Of a stretch of DNA of 64,000 bases, positions 26,270 to 38,620 are shown piece by piece. Source of the DNA: Alkalicoccus sp. (GTDB lineage: Bacteria > Bacillota > Bacilli > Bacillales > Salisediminibacteriaceae); assembly GCA_007692495.1 (NCBI GenBank), contig REBZ01000125.1, forward strand, positions 1 to 64,000, written 5' to 3'. The notes beneath the pieces are model-generated. The model saw nothing but the letters and a program-made list of their open reading frames with translations. It searched no databases and was not told where the DNA came from. The first letter of the stretch is position 1, and the number at the start of each line of letters is the position of its first letter. A program made the position numbers and the translations under genes.

Positions 26270-29200
26270 ATGGGATTCGTGCATTTAAATGTCGAAAGTG
26301 AATTCAGCATGCTTGAAAGCGGGGCCAGAATATCTTCTCTCGTAAGGAAAGCATCCGAACTTGGGGCCGGCTCGCTGGCATTGACAGACCGGCACGCCAT
26401 GCACGGGGCTGTGCCTTTTTACGAAGCGTGTATGGCAGCCGGAATAAAGCCGATTATCGGGGTGAAACTCGCGTTCCGGGTAAGGGAACAGGAATTTGAA
26501 CTGATTCTTCTCGCAGAGAACAACAACGGCTATCAGTCTCTTCTTGCTCTCCTTACTCAAATGGAACTGCGTCGGGAGAGAGAAGCGTTTATTACACTTG
26601 AGGACCTGAAGCTTCTTTCGAATGTTTTTGTCATTGAACCGATGTACCGGGGGCCGCTTCAGACGCTGCTTCTTGAAAAGGATCTGTATGCAGCGGAAGA
26701 AATTCATGAATCACTGAAAGAAGCTCTTCCGGACCGTGTATTTATAGAAGTACAGAATCATTTCCACCGGGAGGAAAGAGAAATACTCCTGGCTTTAAAA
26801 AGCTGGCTCCAGGGGAAGGACGAGCAGCTGACCGCTTCGAATAAAGTGCTTGCTGTAGAAAAGGAAGAAACCGAAGTATGCGATCTGCTTCATTCGATAA
26901 AAGCAGGGATTCCTCTGGCCGATACGAGTCACGGGAGGTCGTCGGAATATTATTTGAAAAGCGAAGACGAAATGAAAATGGCGCTTGAGGGATGGAGTGG
27001 AGCTTTGGAAACAGCAGAGAAGCTCGCCTCCCGCTGCAGCTGGAAGCTTTCTCTCGGAGGAATGGTACTTCCGGAATACGCAGAAGCTGAGGATGCCGTC
27101 CTTCTTCTCCGGCGCTGGTGTCATAAAGGGGCTTATGAGCGTTACGGCTCCCCGGATCAGGAAGTATGGAAGCGACTGGAGCACGAGCTGTCGGTCATTG
27201 AGTCCATGCAGTTTGCGGATTACTTTTTAATTGTCGCCGACTTTATGCAGTTTGCCCATAATGAAGGCATTACAACCGGACCGGGACGAGGGTCGGCCGC
27301 CGGTTCGCTTGTAGCATACGTCCTGCGGATTACTGATGTCGATCCACTGGCCTACCAGCTGCTGTTCGAAAGATTTTTAAATCCGGAGAGGGTGACGATG
27401 CCGGATATTGATATAGATTTTGCGGATGCGGACAGAGACAAAGTTATTCACTACGTCGCAGAAAGGTACGGTCCAAAGCACGTCGCCCAGATTGTTACGT
27501 TCGGAACGTTCGCAGCGAAAGCAGCAGTCCGGGATACCGGAAAAGCTCTTGGAGTGGATTCATATGAGCTGGACCGGATGGCAAAGCTTATTCCCTCCAG
27601 GCCCGGAACAAAAATCAGCGATGCGGAAAAAAACAGTGCTTTTACATCGTTTATCGGAAAAAAAGAAGAGCTGAAAGAAGTGGTGCGGTGCGCCAAAATG
27701 ATCGAAGGACTTCCGCGGCACAGTTCTGTTCACGCAGCAGGAATTGTTATCAGCAGAGACCCTCTTCCGGAAATTGTGCCTCTTCAGCAGGGTAATGACG
27801 GAATGCTTCTTACGCAGTATCCAATGGGGGACCTTGAAAAACTCGGACTGCTGAAAATGGATTTTCTTGGACTTCGCAATTTGACACTTATCGACAGAAT
27901 TACGAAACTGGCCGGTATCAGAGCGGGTGATATCCCAGAAGAAGATCACAGAGTGTTTGAACTGCTCAGCCGGGGGGATACGTCCGGAATTTTTCAGCTT
28001 GAGTCCCAGGGAATGCAGAAGGTTCTGAAACAGCTTCAACCGACGGCTTTTGAAGATATTGTAGCAGTCAACGCCCTCTACCGTCCGGGACCGATGGAGT
28101 TCATTCCTGACTATATAGCGAGAAAGCACGGGAAAAAGAAAGTGGAATACGTCCACCCTGTGCTCGAACCGATCCTGAAACACACGCACGGAGTTATGAT
28201 TTATCAGGAGCAGATTATGCAGACAGCAGCGGCGATGGCAGGCTTCAGTCTTGGTGAAGCTGATATTCTGCGCCGGGCAGTAAGCAAAAAAAAGCGCGAG
28301 GATTTGGAAAATGGCAGAATACAGTTTGTAAATGGTGCTGTAGGACGGGGATATGGCAGAGAAGAATCAGAAAAAGTATACGATCAGATTGTAAGCTTCG
28401 CCGATTACGGTTTTAACCGGAGCCATGCTGTTGCCTACAGCATGATTACTTACAGACTGGCCTATTTAAAAGCTGTCTTTCCTGAAGCGTTTTATACCGG
28501 AATGATGGAAAGTGCAGTTCATGACCAGGAGAAACTGGCCGGGATCATCCACGAAGCCCGCCTTCACGGACTGAAAATCCTGCCGCCTTCTGTACAGAAA
28601 AGCAGAAGCGCTTTTTCACTTGAAGAAAACGGGATACGTCTCGGGCTGACGTCCATTCGCCATATAAATGAGCGGACAGCACAGGCTGTTGCTGATGCAG
28701 GAGGTGCCGGAGGATTCCGCGATGTATTCGAACTTGCTTCCAGACTTCCGAAACATCTGCGCTCCCGAAAAACGCTGGAGGCACTGACACTGAGCGGAGC
28801 GATGGACAGCTTCGGTAAAAACCGGGCCGAGCTTCTTGCGACGCTGGACCGGGCCCTCGAGTACGCCGGGCAGGAGGACCTGAAGCTGGAAAGAGGGGAG
28901 GAACTTTTTCCGGATGAACAGACTGTACCTGAATATGCGTATGCAAGACCGCTGCAGCGGGAAGAGGAGCTGCGGCTGGAAAAAGAAATGCTCGGATTTT
29001 ATTTGAGCGGCCATCCACTGGAGGAAGCGGAAGAACTCCTGAAAAAATACAACCGTCTGACGATAGGTGAAGCATTAAAGCTTTCCGGAAGGGAAAAAGT
29101 CCGGCTTGCCGGTCTGATAACAGATGTCCGGAGTGTACAGACAAAGAAGGGTGATCAGATGGCTTTCCTGCAGCTGGAGGATGAAAGCGGCTCGGTTCCT

Positions 29201-29602
29201 GTCACTATTTTCCCGAAAGTGTACAAAGAGTTTCAGCTGCAGCTCGTGAAAAACGAAAAGCTGTTTATGGAAGGATATATGGAGGAATATGAAGGAGAGC
29301 AGAAAGTTATCATGGAAAAAGCTGTGCTTTTATCTTCGCTCCAATCCCGGGAGGAAGCGCAGCAGGCAGAGGTGCTCTATCTTTACCTTTCTCTTGAGGC
29401 AGAGCGGAAGCATCTTGGAGAAGTCAAAAAAATACTCGAAAATACCCCGGGCGAAGTTCCGGTCGTGCTGAAATACGGAGCGTCAAACAAAATTGTAAGG
29501 CTCTCCGAAATGTGGAATGTTTCCGTTTCAAAGCCTTTTCTTTCGAAGCTTGAAGCCATTCTCGGAAAAAATCACGTATTTTTAAGAAAGCCGAGGGTGT
29601 AA
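26270..29602 (+). CDS. dnaE: DNA polymerase III alpha subunit DnaE
   Basis: 1110 aa; FVHLNVESEFSMLESGARIS PHP domain; MPDIDIDFADADRDKVIHYV; GPGRGSAAGSLVAYVL. Confidence 0.97.
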   Translation: MGFVHLNVESEFSMLESGARISSLVRKASELGAGSLALTDRHAMHGAVPFYEACMAAGIKPIIGVKLAFRVREQEFELILLAENNNGYQSLLALLTQMELRREREAFITLEDLKLLSNVFVIEPMYRGPLQTLLLEKDLYAAEEIHESLKEALPDRVFIEVQNHFHREEREILLALKSWLQGKDEQLTASNKVLAVEKEETEVCDLLHSIKAGIPLADTSHGRSSEYYLKSEDEMKMALEGWSGALETAEKLASRCSWKLSLGGMVLPEYAEAEDAVLLLRRWCHKGAYERYGSPDQEVWKRLEHELSVIESMQFADYFLIVADFMQFAHNEGITTGPGRGSAAGSLVAYVLRITDVDPLAYQLLFERFLNPERVTMPDIDIDFADADRDKVIHYVAERYGPKHVAQIVTFGTFAAKAAVRDTGKALGVDSYELDRMAKLIPSRPGTKISDAEKNSAFTSFIGKKEELKEVVRCAKMIEGLPRHSSVHAAGIVISRDPLPEIVPLQQGNDGMLLTQYPMGDLEKLGLLKMDFLGLRNLTLIDRITKLAGIRAGDIPEEDHRVFELLSRGDTSGIFQLESQGMQKVLKQLQPTAFEDIVAVNALYRPGPMEFIPDYIARKHGKKKVEYVHPVLEPILKHTHGVMIYQEQIMQTAAAMAGFSLGEADILRRAVSKKKREDLENGRIQFVNGAVGRGYGREESEKVYDQIVSFADYGFNRSHAVAYSMITYRLAYLKAVFPEAFYTGMMESAVHDQEKLAGIIHEARLHGLKILPPSVQKSRSAFSLEENGIRLGLTSIRHINERTAQAVADAGGAGGFRDVFELASRLPKHLRSRKTLEALTLSGAMDSFGKNRAELLATLDRALEYAGQEDLKLERGEELFPDEQTVPEYAYARPLQREEELRLEKEMLGFYLSGHPLEEAEELLKKYNRLTIGEALKLSGREKVRLAGLITDVRSVQTKKGDQMAFLQLEDESGSVPVTIFPKVYKEFQLQLVKNEKLFMEGYMEEYEGEQKVIMEKAVLLSSLQSREEAQQAEVLYLYLSLEAERKHLGEVKKILENTPGEVPVVLKYGASNKIVRLSEMWNVSVSKPFLSKLEAILGKNHVFLRKPRV

Positions 29603-29680
29603 CATCCGCTTGTTTTTGGTATAATAATGAATGGCAGAGGGGTGGTCTGACCACCTCTAAATCGTAAAACTTAGAGGAGA

Positions 29681-30931
29681 GTGGCTGGAGTGGCGACATT
29701 AAGAGAAGAAGCATTACACATGCACCGAGTGAAAAAAGGGAAAATTGAAACGAAACCGAAAGTTCCGGTTCGTAATGCTGACGACCTGTCTTTAGCCTAT
29801 TCCCCGGGAGTAGCAGAACCATGCAAAGCTATTTTTGAAGACCCGAAAACTGTGTATGATTATACAGTGAAAGGAAACATGGTAGCAGTAGTTTCAGATG
29901 GCACTGCCGTACTAGGGCTTGGGAATATCGGTCCGGAAGCAGCAATGCCGGTTATGGAAGGAAAGGCCGTCCTTTTTAAATCCTTTGCAGGTGTGGATGC
30001 ATTTCCTATCTGCTTAAATACAAATGATGTCGACGAGATCGTTAACACGGTGAAGTTGATGGAGCCGACTTTCGGCGGCGTGAATTTGGAAGATATTGCG
30101 GCACCGCGCTGCTTTGAAATCGAAGAGCGCCTGAAGCGTGAAATGAATATTCCTGTTTTTCACGATGACCAGCATGGTACAGCAATCGTTACTGCGGCCG
30201 GTCTCGTAAATGCGCTGAAACTCAGCGGCAAACTGATGAAAGATATCCGCGTAGTTATAAACGGAGCCGGAGCAGCAGGGATTGCAATAATGAAGCTTCT
30301 CAAGAGCATGGGCTGCAAAAGTATCATTCTCTGTGACTCCAAAGGTGCGATTTATGAAGGCCGTCCATATGGAATGAACGACCTGAAGCATGAAATTGCC
30401 CAGGTGACAAACTCGGAGAAACTGGAAGGAAAGCTTTCCGAAGTGATTAAAGAATCGGATGTCTTCATCGGAGTTTCCGTAGAGGGAGCTTTGAACGAAG
30501 AAATGGTTGAAAGTATGAATAATGATCCGATCATCTTTGCGATGGCGAACCCGATCCCGGAAATCATGCCTGATAAAGCAAAGAAAGCAGGGGCAAGCGT
30601 AATTGGAACCGGCCGTTCGGACTTTCCAAATCAGGTGAACAATGTTCTTGCTTTCCCGGGCATTTTCCGCGGGGCGCTGGATGTCTATGCCACGCATATT
30701 AACGAAGAGATGAAAGTAGCCGCAGTAGAGGCTATTGCTGAACTTGTAGGCAGCGATAATTTGAACGCGGATTACGTCATTCCAGCTCCATTTGATAAAA
30801 GGGTCGCTCCTGCTGTAGCAAAAGCTGTAGCAAAAGCCGCCATGGAAACAGGGGTGGCACGTCGTCAGGTGGACGCTGAAGAAGTAGCAGAGCGGACGCG
30901 TCAGATGACAATGATTGAAGATGATGCATAG
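29681..30931 (+). CDS. NAD(P)-dependent malic enzyme (YtsJ-like)
   Basis: LREEALHMHRVKKGKIETKPKVPVRNADDLSLAYSPGVAEPCKAI...VFHDDQHGTAIVTAAG. Confidence 0.94.
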   Translation: MAGVATLREEALHMHRVKKGKIETKPKVPVRNADDLSLAYSPGVAEPCKAIFEDPKTVYDYTVKGNMVAVVSDGTAVLGLGNIGPEAAMPVMEGKAVLFKSFAGVDAFPICLNTNDVDEIVNTVKLMEPTFGGVNLEDIAAPRCFEIEERLKREMNIPVFHDDQHGTAIVTAAGLVNALKLSGKLMKDIRVVINGAGAAGIAIMKLLKSMGCKSIILCDSKGAIYEGRPYGMNDLKHEIAQVTNSEKLEGKLSEVIKESDVFIGVSVEGALNEEMVESMNNDPIIFAMANPIPEIMPDKAKKAGASVIGTGRSDFPNQVNNVLAFPGIFRGALDVYATHINEEMKVAAVEAIAELVGSDNLNADYVIPAPFDKRVAPAVAKAVAKAAMETGVARRQVDAEEVAERTRQMTMIEDDA

Positions 30932-31072
30932 AAGCGGATGCAGTAAGCTGTCCTTACTTTACCGGGAGGGACAGCTTATTTAGCAGATAATCCGGCGGCA
31001 GGAAGCGGGAATGATCCCCTGTACTTCTGCCGCCGCTGGAGTTTCCAGGGGTAAAGGAGTGAACAGGCCCGC

Positions 31073-31735
31073 ATGGCCCAAACATCAAAAGTATATGTGC
31101 GAATTCTTCAGCATATCGAAGAACTGATTACAGCAGGAGAGCTTAAGGCGGGAGATAAACTGCCTTCCGAACGGGATCTGGCCGAAAAGCTCGGAGTAGG
31201 CCGTTCGTCTGTCAGAGAAGCGCTCCGTGCTCTGGAACTGCTGGATTTGATTGAAACACGTAAAGGAGAAGGAACATTTATTCAAAAGGCGGGAAGTCAC
31301 CGGCTGGCAGAAATACTGGCCGGTTTTTTTCTGAAAGATGCCAAAGCCCGGCAGGACCTTGCAGAAACGAGGAAAACTCTGGAAGCAGATGCAGTGCGCC
31401 TTGCATGCACGAGGGCGGATGAAGAGCAGCTGGAGCGCCTTAAATTTCTGCTGGAACAGTCAAAACAGCGCTGGAGTGACGGGGTCATTCCTGTGGATGA
31501 AGACATTCAGTTCCATAAAACGCTCATGCAGATGAGTCAGAACAAACTGATGCTAAATATATGGCGGCCACTGGTGGAGTACAGCCGTGCAGCTTTAATC
31601 GAATCCCTGTCCCGGGAAGGACGAATGGATCACGCATGGCATGAACATGAAGCCGTATATCAGGCCATAGCAGCCGGTGATGAAAAAGCGGCGGTAAGAG
31701 CTATTACACTCCATCTTGATAACAGTATTTTTTAA
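31073..31735 (+). CDS. FadR/GntR family transcriptional regulator
   Basis: Winged HTH DKLPSERDLAEKLGVGRSSVREALRALELLDLIETRKGEGTFI plus FCD-like C-terminus. Confidence 0.92.
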   Translation: MAQTSKVYVRILQHIEELITAGELKAGDKLPSERDLAEKLGVGRSSVREALRALELLDLIETRKGEGTFIQKAGSHRLAEILAGFFLKDAKARQDLAETRKTLEADAVRLACTRADEEQLERLKFLLEQSKQRWSDGVIPVDEDIQFHKTLMQMSQNKLMLNIWRPLVEYSRAALIESLSREGRMDHAWHEHEAVYQAIAAGDEKAAVRAITLHLDNSIF

Positions 31736-31829
31736 CACGTCTGCATAACTTCAGACGGGCTGAGCACAGTTTAACTTGTCGACGGAGCATGCTGCAGTGA
31801 ACATCCGCGAAGAATGGAGGATAAAATAT

Positions 31830-32687
31830 ATGATTCGAGATCTTTTTTCAAAAAAAAGAAGACAGGCAAAAATACCACGCGATGAAGCAAAAAAAGAAGT
31901 CCCGGAAGGAATTATGGCCAAATGTCCGGAGTGTAAATCTATATGCTACATAAAAGAGCTCCGGAAAAATGATATGGTGTGTGAGCAGTGCGGATACCAT
32001 CATCGGCTGACTGCCGGTGAACGTCTGCACTGTACAATAGATGAGGACTCTTTTCAGGAGATTAATGCAGGCATGATTTCCAAAGATCCTCTGAACTTCC
32101 CGGAATACGAGGAGAAATCCAGGATAGACAGGGAAAAAACGGGGCTCAGTGAAGCGATAGTCACCGGAACCGCAAGCATTGGCGGATATCCCGTCGTCAT
32201 TGCAGTAATGGATGCCAGTTTCCGCATGGGAAGTATGGGTTCGGTTGTAGGTGAAAAAATTGTCCGGGCCGTTAATCGGGCGATAGAGGACAAAACACCT
32301 TTCATCCTGTTTTCCGCTTCCGGCGGAGCGAGAATGCAGGAAGGAGTAGTCAGTCTGATGCAGATGGCAAAAACAAGTACTGCTCTCCGAAAACTGCATG
32401 AAGAAAATCTTCTTTTTATCAGTGTGATGACTCATCCGACGACAGGCGGTGTGTCAGCCAGTTTCGCCTCTCTGGGGGATGTCAACCTGGCAGAGCCGGG
32501 TGCACTGATCGGCTTTGCCGGCCGCCGCATTATTGAGCAGACGATTCGTCAGAAGCTGCCGGATAACTTCCAGACAGCCGAGTTTCTTCTGGAACACGGA
32601 CAGCTTGATCAGGTAATCCACCGTCATCATATGAAAAATACATTAACAACGCTGACTGCCCTGCATCAGCCGCAGGAGGAGGACTAA
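31830..32687 (+). CDS. accD: Acetyl-CoA carboxylase carboxyltransferase beta subunit
   Basis: Zn finger [52 protein letters not shown]. Confidence 0.96.
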   Translation: MIRDLFSKKRRQAKIPRDEAKKEVPEGIMAKCPECKSICYIKELRKNDMVCEQCGYHHRLTAGERLHCTIDEDSFQEINAGMISKDPLNFPEYEEKSRIDREKTGLSEAIVTGTASIGGYPVVIAVMDASFRMGSMGSVVGEKIVRAVNRAIEDKTPFILFSASGGARMQEGVVSLMQMAKTSTALRKLHEENLLFISVMTHPTTGGVSASFASLGDVNLAEPGALIGFAGRRIIEQTIRQKLPDNFQTAEFLLEHGQLDQVIHRHHMKNTLTTLTALHQPQEED

Positions 32688-32690
32688 CTA

Positions 32691-33668
32691 ATGCCCGAGC
32701 AGCTGCCATTTGAAAAACCAGTGATTGAGCTGCGTTCAAAAATCACTGAACTAAAAGAATTTACCGATGAAAAAGGAATCGACCTTTCCGGAGAAATTAC
32801 TAAGCTGGAAGCCAGGCTGGAACAGCTCGAAGAAGATATATACGGCAATATGAAACCTTGGGACCGTGTTCAGCTGGCCCGGCATTCCCAACGGCCCACT
32901 ACAAAAGATTATATCCATCATCTGTTTACCGATTTCTTTGAAATGCACGGAGACCGGCTTTACGGAGATGATGCGGCGATTGTCGGCGGACCGGCCTTTT
33001 TCGAAGGGACCCCGGTTACTGTTATAGGTCATCAGAGAGGGAAAGATACAAAGGAAAATCTTTTCCGCAATTTTGGTATGCCTCATCCGGAAGGCTACCG
33101 GAAAGCACTCCGGCTGATGAAACAGGCCGAAAAATTTTCCAGGCCGATTATCTGTTTTATCGATACAAAAGGTGCCTATCCCGGCAAGGCAGCAGAAGAA
33201 CGGGGCCAGAGTGAAGCTATAGCAAGAAACCTTATTGAAATGGCAGGTCTTCGAACCCCCGTCATCTGTGTAGTTATCGGGGAAGGGGGAAGTGGCGGAG
33301 CCTTGGCGCTCGGTGTCGGGGACCGCATTTATATGCTCGAAAACTCCACCTATTCTGTTATTTCACCGGAAGGTGCTGCGTCTATTCTCTGGAAGGACGC
33401 GGGCGAAGCAAGGGCTGCCGCGGAAACAATGAAAATTACGGCGCCTGACCTTTTTGAACTTGGAATTATCGATGCGGTCATTCCGGAAGTGAGGGGAGGG
33501 GCAAACCGCGATGTCATCACCCAGGCGGAAAATATCCGTGAGTATCTGGAAGAAGCAATCCATTCTTTGAAAAAGAAGGATAAAGAGGATCTCGTCCAGG
33601 AAAGATATGAAAAATTTAATCGCATCGGAGAGTATACGTATGTAAACGATGCCAATACTGAAGAATAG
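32691..33668 (+). CDS. accA: Acetyl-CoA carboxylase carboxyltransferase alpha subunit
   Basis: [46 protein letters not shown]. Confidence 0.97.
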   Translation: MPEQLPFEKPVIELRSKITELKEFTDEKGIDLSGEITKLEARLEQLEEDIYGNMKPWDRVQLARHSQRPTTKDYIHHLFTDFFEMHGDRLYGDDAAIVGGPAFFEGTPVTVIGHQRGKDTKENLFRNFGMPHPEGYRKALRLMKQAEKFSRPIICFIDTKGAYPGKAAEERGQSEAIARNLIEMAGLRTPVICVVIGEGGSGGALALGVGDRIYMLENSTYSVISPEGAASILWKDAGEARAAAETMKITAPDLFELGIIDAVIPEVRGGANRDVITQAENIREYLEEAIHSLKKKDKEDLVQERYEKFNRIGEYTYVNDANTEE

Positions 33669-33790
33669 GGATTTTTGTCGAAACACCGTCACTGTAAGGG
33701 TTTGCAGGTCGTCTGATGTCTATTGTGTTTAAAATTTGAAAGTGTTATTTTAAACTCATGTAACAATTTGATGCCATAAATACGAGGTGA

Positions 33791-34759
<969 letters not shown>

Positions 34760-34773
34760 GAATAAGATTGCTT

Positions 34774-34808
34774 AAGCTGGGACCCCAACTAACCGGTCCC
34801 GGCTTTTG
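34774..34808 (+). terminator. Terminator-like hairpin between pfkA and pyk
   Basis: AAGCtGGGACC-n-GGTCCCgGCTTtt. Confidence 0.6.
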
Positions 34809-34850
34809 TGCCGAATACAGACCGACAGAACATAAAGGAGGAAATTACTA

Positions 34851-36605
34851 ATGAGAAAGACTAAGATCGTATGTACGATAGGCCCGGCGAGTGAATCGAG
34901 GGAAAAGCTTTCTGAACTGATTGACGCCGGCATGAACGTGGCCCGACTGAATTTTTCCCACGGTGATCACGAAGAGCATGGGGCGCGCATAAAAACTATC
35001 CGGGAAGCAGCTTCAGAAGCCGGAAAAACGATTGCTCTGCTTCTTGACACGAAAGGACCGGAAATCCGGACACAAACATTGGAAGGCGGAGAAGTCGAGC
35101 TTAAAAAAGGCAGCGCCCTCCGTGTTTCCATGAAAGAAGTTACAGGAAACAAAGATATTATTTCCGTAACGTATCCGGACCTGATCAACGACGTGGAGCC
35201 AGGGGCCAAACTTCTTCTGGACGACGGGCTGATTGAGCTTCTCGTAACAGATAAAGCGGATGGGGAACTGATAACAGAAGTGTTGAACAACGGAACGCTC
35301 AAAAATAAAAAGGGTGTTAACGTGCCAAACGTCAGCGTTAACCTTCCCGGTATCACGGAAAAAGATGCTGATGATATAGTGTTCGGAATCGAGCAGGATG
35401 TCGATTTTATTGCTGCTTCTTTCGTCCGACGGGCTTCTGACGTGCTGGAAATTCGTGAACTGCTGGAAAATCACGGAGCGGAGCACATTCAGATTATCCC
35501 TAAAATTGAAAACCAGGAAGGTGTCGACAACATCGAAGAAATTCTTCAAGTTTCCGACGGCCTGATGGTAGCACGTGGAGATCTTGGAGTGGAAATTCCT
35601 GCAGAAGAAGTTCCACTTGTGCAGAAAGATCTGATCAAACGATGCAACCGGCTCGGCAAGCCGGTAATCACTGCTACGCAAATGCTGGATTCCATGCAGC
35701 GCAACCCCCGTCCGACAAGAGCTGAAGCCTCAGACGTCGCTAATGCTATTCTGGATGGCACAGATGCTATTATGCTTTCGGGTGAAACAGCAGCAGGGAG
35801 CTATCCGACAGAATCGGTACAAACGATGCAGAGCATTGCACTGCGTGCAGAAACAGCGATGAAGCACAGAGACGTTCTCCGGCGTATTTCTGAGGAAAAC
35901 GAGCATACTATTACCGAAGCCATCAGTCAGTCTGTTACACACACGGCAATGAACCTGAAAGCTTCCGCTATTCTTACCGCAACGCAGAGCGGTCATACGG
36001 CACGCATGATTTCCAAGTACCGTCCGGAATCAGTTATTATCGCCGTGACGAGTAATGCACGCGTAAGCCGCTCTCTTTGCCTCGTTTGGGGTGTTCATGC
36101 CCAGGTAGGAAGTGACCTTAACTCCACGGACGAAATGCTCCAGCTTTCAGTTGATGAAGCGCTCAAATCCGGCTACGTAAAAAATGGAGATCTCGTCGTT
36201 ATTACTGCCGGTGTACCGGTCGGAGAACGTGGAACCACCAACCTGCTGAAAGTGCACGTCATCGGTGAAGTGATTGCCCAGGGACAGGGAATCGGCCGTA
36301 AAGTAGTGAAGGGGAATGTCGTTACAGCAGATTCAAGTAAAGAGGCGCTTGAAAAAACGAAGCAGGGCGATATTCTTGTAACAAACAATACAGACCGTGA
36401 TATGATCGATGCATTCGAAAAAGCCGGTGCAGTCGTTACAGAACAGGGAGGACTTACTTCCCATGCTGCAGTCGTTGGTCTGAACCTGGGAATTCCGGTT
36501 GTTGTCGGGGTGGAAGATGCCCGCATCAAGTTTACCGACGGAGAAGAAGTAACAGTCGACGGTACGCAAGGAAAGATTTACAAAGGTTCTGCAAGTATTC
36601 TATAA
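34851..36605 (+). CDS. pyk: Pyruvate kinase with C-terminal PEP-utilising domain
   Basis: [64 protein letters not shown]. Confidence 0.98.
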   Translation: MRKTKIVCTIGPASESREKLSELIDAGMNVARLNFSHGDHEEHGARIKTIREAASEAGKTIALLLDTKGPEIRTQTLEGGEVELKKGSALRVSMKEVTGNKDIISVTYPDLINDVEPGAKLLLDDGLIELLVTDKADGELITEVLNNGTLKNKKGVNVPNVSVNLPGITEKDADDIVFGIEQDVDFIAASFVRRASDVLEIRELLENHGAEHIQIIPKIENQEGVDNIEEILQVSDGLMVARGDLGVEIPAEEVPLVQKDLIKRCNRLGKPVITATQMLDSMQRNPRPTRAEASDVANAILDGTDAIMLSGETAAGSYPTESVQTMQSIALRAETAMKHRDVLRRISEENEHTITEAISQSVTHTAMNLKASAILTATQSGHTARMISKYRPESVIIAVTSNARVSRSLCLVWGVHAQVGSDLNSTDEMLQLSVDEALKSGYVKNGDLVVITAGVPVGERGTTNLLKVHVIGEVIAQGQGIGRKVVKGNVVTADSSKEALEKTKQGDILVTNNTDRDMIDAFEKAGAVVTEQGGLTSHAAVVGLNLGIPVVVGVEDARIKFTDGEEVTVDGTQGKIYKGSASIL

Positions 36606-36622
36606 TAAAGATAGAGATGACC

Positions 36623-36662
36623 GGCGTGAGAAAGAGAAATCTCTTTTTCACGCCTTTTTTTC
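36623..36662 (+). terminator. Rho-independent terminator of pyk
   Basis: GGCGTGAgaaAGAG-aaat-CTCTttTTCACGCCttttttt. Confidence 0.85.
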
Positions 36663-36788
36663 AGGCAGATGCAGCTGTAAAAAGCCGCAGGCATGAGTAA
36701 AACAACGTCAGCCACTGTCAGAATCTTTAATAAAGCAAACAACCCATTTTTTCACGGACCGAAGTCATGTAATAAAGGGGAGAGATAG

Positions 36789-37199
36789 ATGAAAAAGCTT
36801 CTGATTCTGCTGCTTATTGTCGTACCGGCACTGGAAATAGCCGTTATACTACTGTCCTGGAACACGATAGGACTGGCGCTTACCGTGCTGTTAATCATTC
36901 TGACCGGGCTGCTTGGAGCGTGGCTCGCCAGAAGAGAAGGTCTGCAGGCCATCCGGCGTGCCCAGCTGAAAACTTCGCAGGGACAGGTCCCCGGGGAGGA
37001 AATACTCGACGGTGTCTGCATTTTAATCGGTGGTGTCGTACTGTTAACCCCGGGATTTATTACCGATGCCCTCGGTTTTCTGCTGCTTATTCCCGGAACG
37101 AGGCAGATGTTCAAGAAACTGCTGCAGCGGGCGTATGAAAAGATGGTTTACTCCGGAAACGTCTACATCGTCGACCATCAGTCAGGAAGAAGATACTAA
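36789..37199 (+). CDS. fxsA: FxsA family membrane protein
   Basis: LLGAWLARREGLQAIRRAQLKTSQGQVPGEEILDGVCILIGGVVLLTPGFITDALGFLLLIP. Confidence 0.92.
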   Translation: MKKLLILLLIVVPALEIAVILLSWNTIGLALTVLLIILTGLLGAWLARREGLQAIRRAQLKTSQGQVPGEEILDGVCILIGGVVLLTPGFITDALGFLLLIPGTRQMFKKLLQRAYEKMVYSGNVYIVDHQSGRRY

Positions 37200-37233
37200 A
37201 ACCTGGATTTGGAGAGTATGATCCGGAGCCGGA

Positions 37234-37262
37234 AAGCCTGTCAGATAAACTGGCAGGCTTTT
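37234..37262 (+). terminator. Rho-independent terminator of fxsA
   Basis: AAGCCTGtCAG-ataaa-CTGgCAGGCTTtt; repeat left arm starts immediately after. Confidence 0.75.
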
Positions 37263-37265
37263 CCA

Positions 37266-37727
37266 TCTTGTTGATTGAATGATCGTTTTAGAATATTTAT
37301 TCCAGTCAGTGTATAGACTCCTTCTCTTACCGCGGGGTTGGTCTTCAGCTGTATGGTCTGCGCCGTGCGAGAATCCATTTTGGCGGACTGTTCTTCCGCC
37401 AAAATCAGCCGGGAACAAGCCCTCGGGTAAGCCCCGCCGAGAGTGCAGCAGCGTTATGTCCATCTCATAAATGAGCTATCTTCAAGGCAGCCTCTCGAAA
37501 AAAACGGCTTCAATAAGGAAATTTATCATGGTAAAAAACTTCTTCTATTTCCTTGCTGCAGCCGCAGGGGCGACTCCGGGGCGACCAAGGACGAGACGAA
37601 GATCCAATTCTTCCAACCTGCGGGCGAAAGAAATTAGCTGAGCCCGGCCCGCCCGTAAAGCGTCCCGGAAGGGGGAAGCAGGAAACCGTATATCTATACA
37701 CCAAAAACACTTTATCAACAGCCTGGG
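37266..37727 (+). repeat. Family 1 full-length copy
   Basis: CTTGTTGATTGAATGATCG..GAATATTTATTCCAGTCAGTGTATAGACTCC, GGGGTTGGTCTTCAGCTGTATGGTCTGCGCCGT, CTTGCTGCAGCCGCAGGGGCGACTCCGGGGCGACCAAGGACGAG, ...ACACTTTATCAACAGCCTGG. Confidence 0.9.
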
Positions 37728-37728
37728 G

Positions 37729-37757
37729 AAATCCTGTCAGACAAGATGACAGGATTT
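37729..37757 (+). terminator. Terminator hairpin abutting right end of repeat copy
   Basis: AAATCCTGTCA-gacaaga-TGACAGGATTTT. Confidence 0.75.
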
Positions 37758-37879
37758 TCTATCTTGCTGGCGGTATTCTTGCGCTGGAATATTTTCTTGA
37801 TTGGATACGCCTCTCCAGCTTCCGATGTTTTCAGGGACAACAACTTTTTCAATGGAAAGTAATGAAAGGAATGGGAAAG

Positions 37880-38350
37880 ATGAATCAGCCGATTATGTTT
37901 ATGCTGCTTCTGCTCGCAGTCGGTTATTTTGCAAAAAACCAGACGTTGATGATTGCAGTCGCTGTTTTACTGCTTATATATTATTCGGGAACCGGCAGTA
38001 CCGTGCTCCCGTTTATTCAGTCAAAAGGTATTCAAATAGGCGTGACGATCATTACCATCGCCGTACTGGTTCCCATCGTAACGGGGGAGATAGGACTGAA
38101 GGATCTCCAGGCGGCCATGGGGTCATCTTATGCCTGGATAGCTCTTGGAGCCGGGATTTTTGTCGCGGTAATTGCAGCGAACGGTATCCATCTTCTGCAG
38201 AATGATCCACATATTACTGTAGCTCTCGTTGCCGGAACTATTCTCGCAGTAGCAGTTTTTGGAGGAGTCGCTGTCGGCCCCGTTATTGGAGCAGGGATAG
38301 CCTACCTTGCTATGAAAATTGTGGAATTTTTCTCCCCGCTGGGCGGATGA
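37880..38350 (+). CDS. DUF441/UPF0756 membrane protein (YtwI-like)
   Basis: MNQPIMFMLLLLAVGYFAKNQTLMIAVAVLLLIYYSG...; the longer upstream ORF extension lies in repeat sequence. Confidence 0.9.
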   Translation: MNQPIMFMLLLLAVGYFAKNQTLMIAVAVLLLIYYSGTGSTVLPFIQSKGIQIGVTIITIAVLVPIVTGEIGLKDLQAAMGSSYAWIALGAGIFVAVIAANGIHLLQNDPHITVALVAGTILAVAVFGGVAVGPVIGAGIAYLAMKIVEFFSPLGG

Positions 38351-38620
38351 GCTCTGCGGGGAGCGTTTTTATGAGGAAAAAGATTGAATCTTCTTTGGAT
38401 TTCTAAATTTTACCGTTCACAAAAATTCAAATAATGGTATAATAGGAAGCGTGACATCAATACATAGAAAATCATTCGCTGGTTTTCTGCGGTTAGCATT
38501 TTTCGTAACCGCTTTCTAAATGGTCGGGTTTGCCGTATGGTCTGTTCATCACATCACAATCAGCGGAGACCCGGGTATAACGGGCTTGACCCGCATTTCT
38601 GTTTGTAAAGGAGAGATAGC

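Noticed and set aside
28545-29144. 199-aa ORF antisense to dnaE
   Set aside because: Overlaps dnaE on the opposite strand with no RBS or recognisable domain.
37553-37879. N-terminal extension of the DUF441 protein
   Set aside because: The extension is translated repeat and terminator sequence; the conserved family starts at MNQPIMFMLL (37880).
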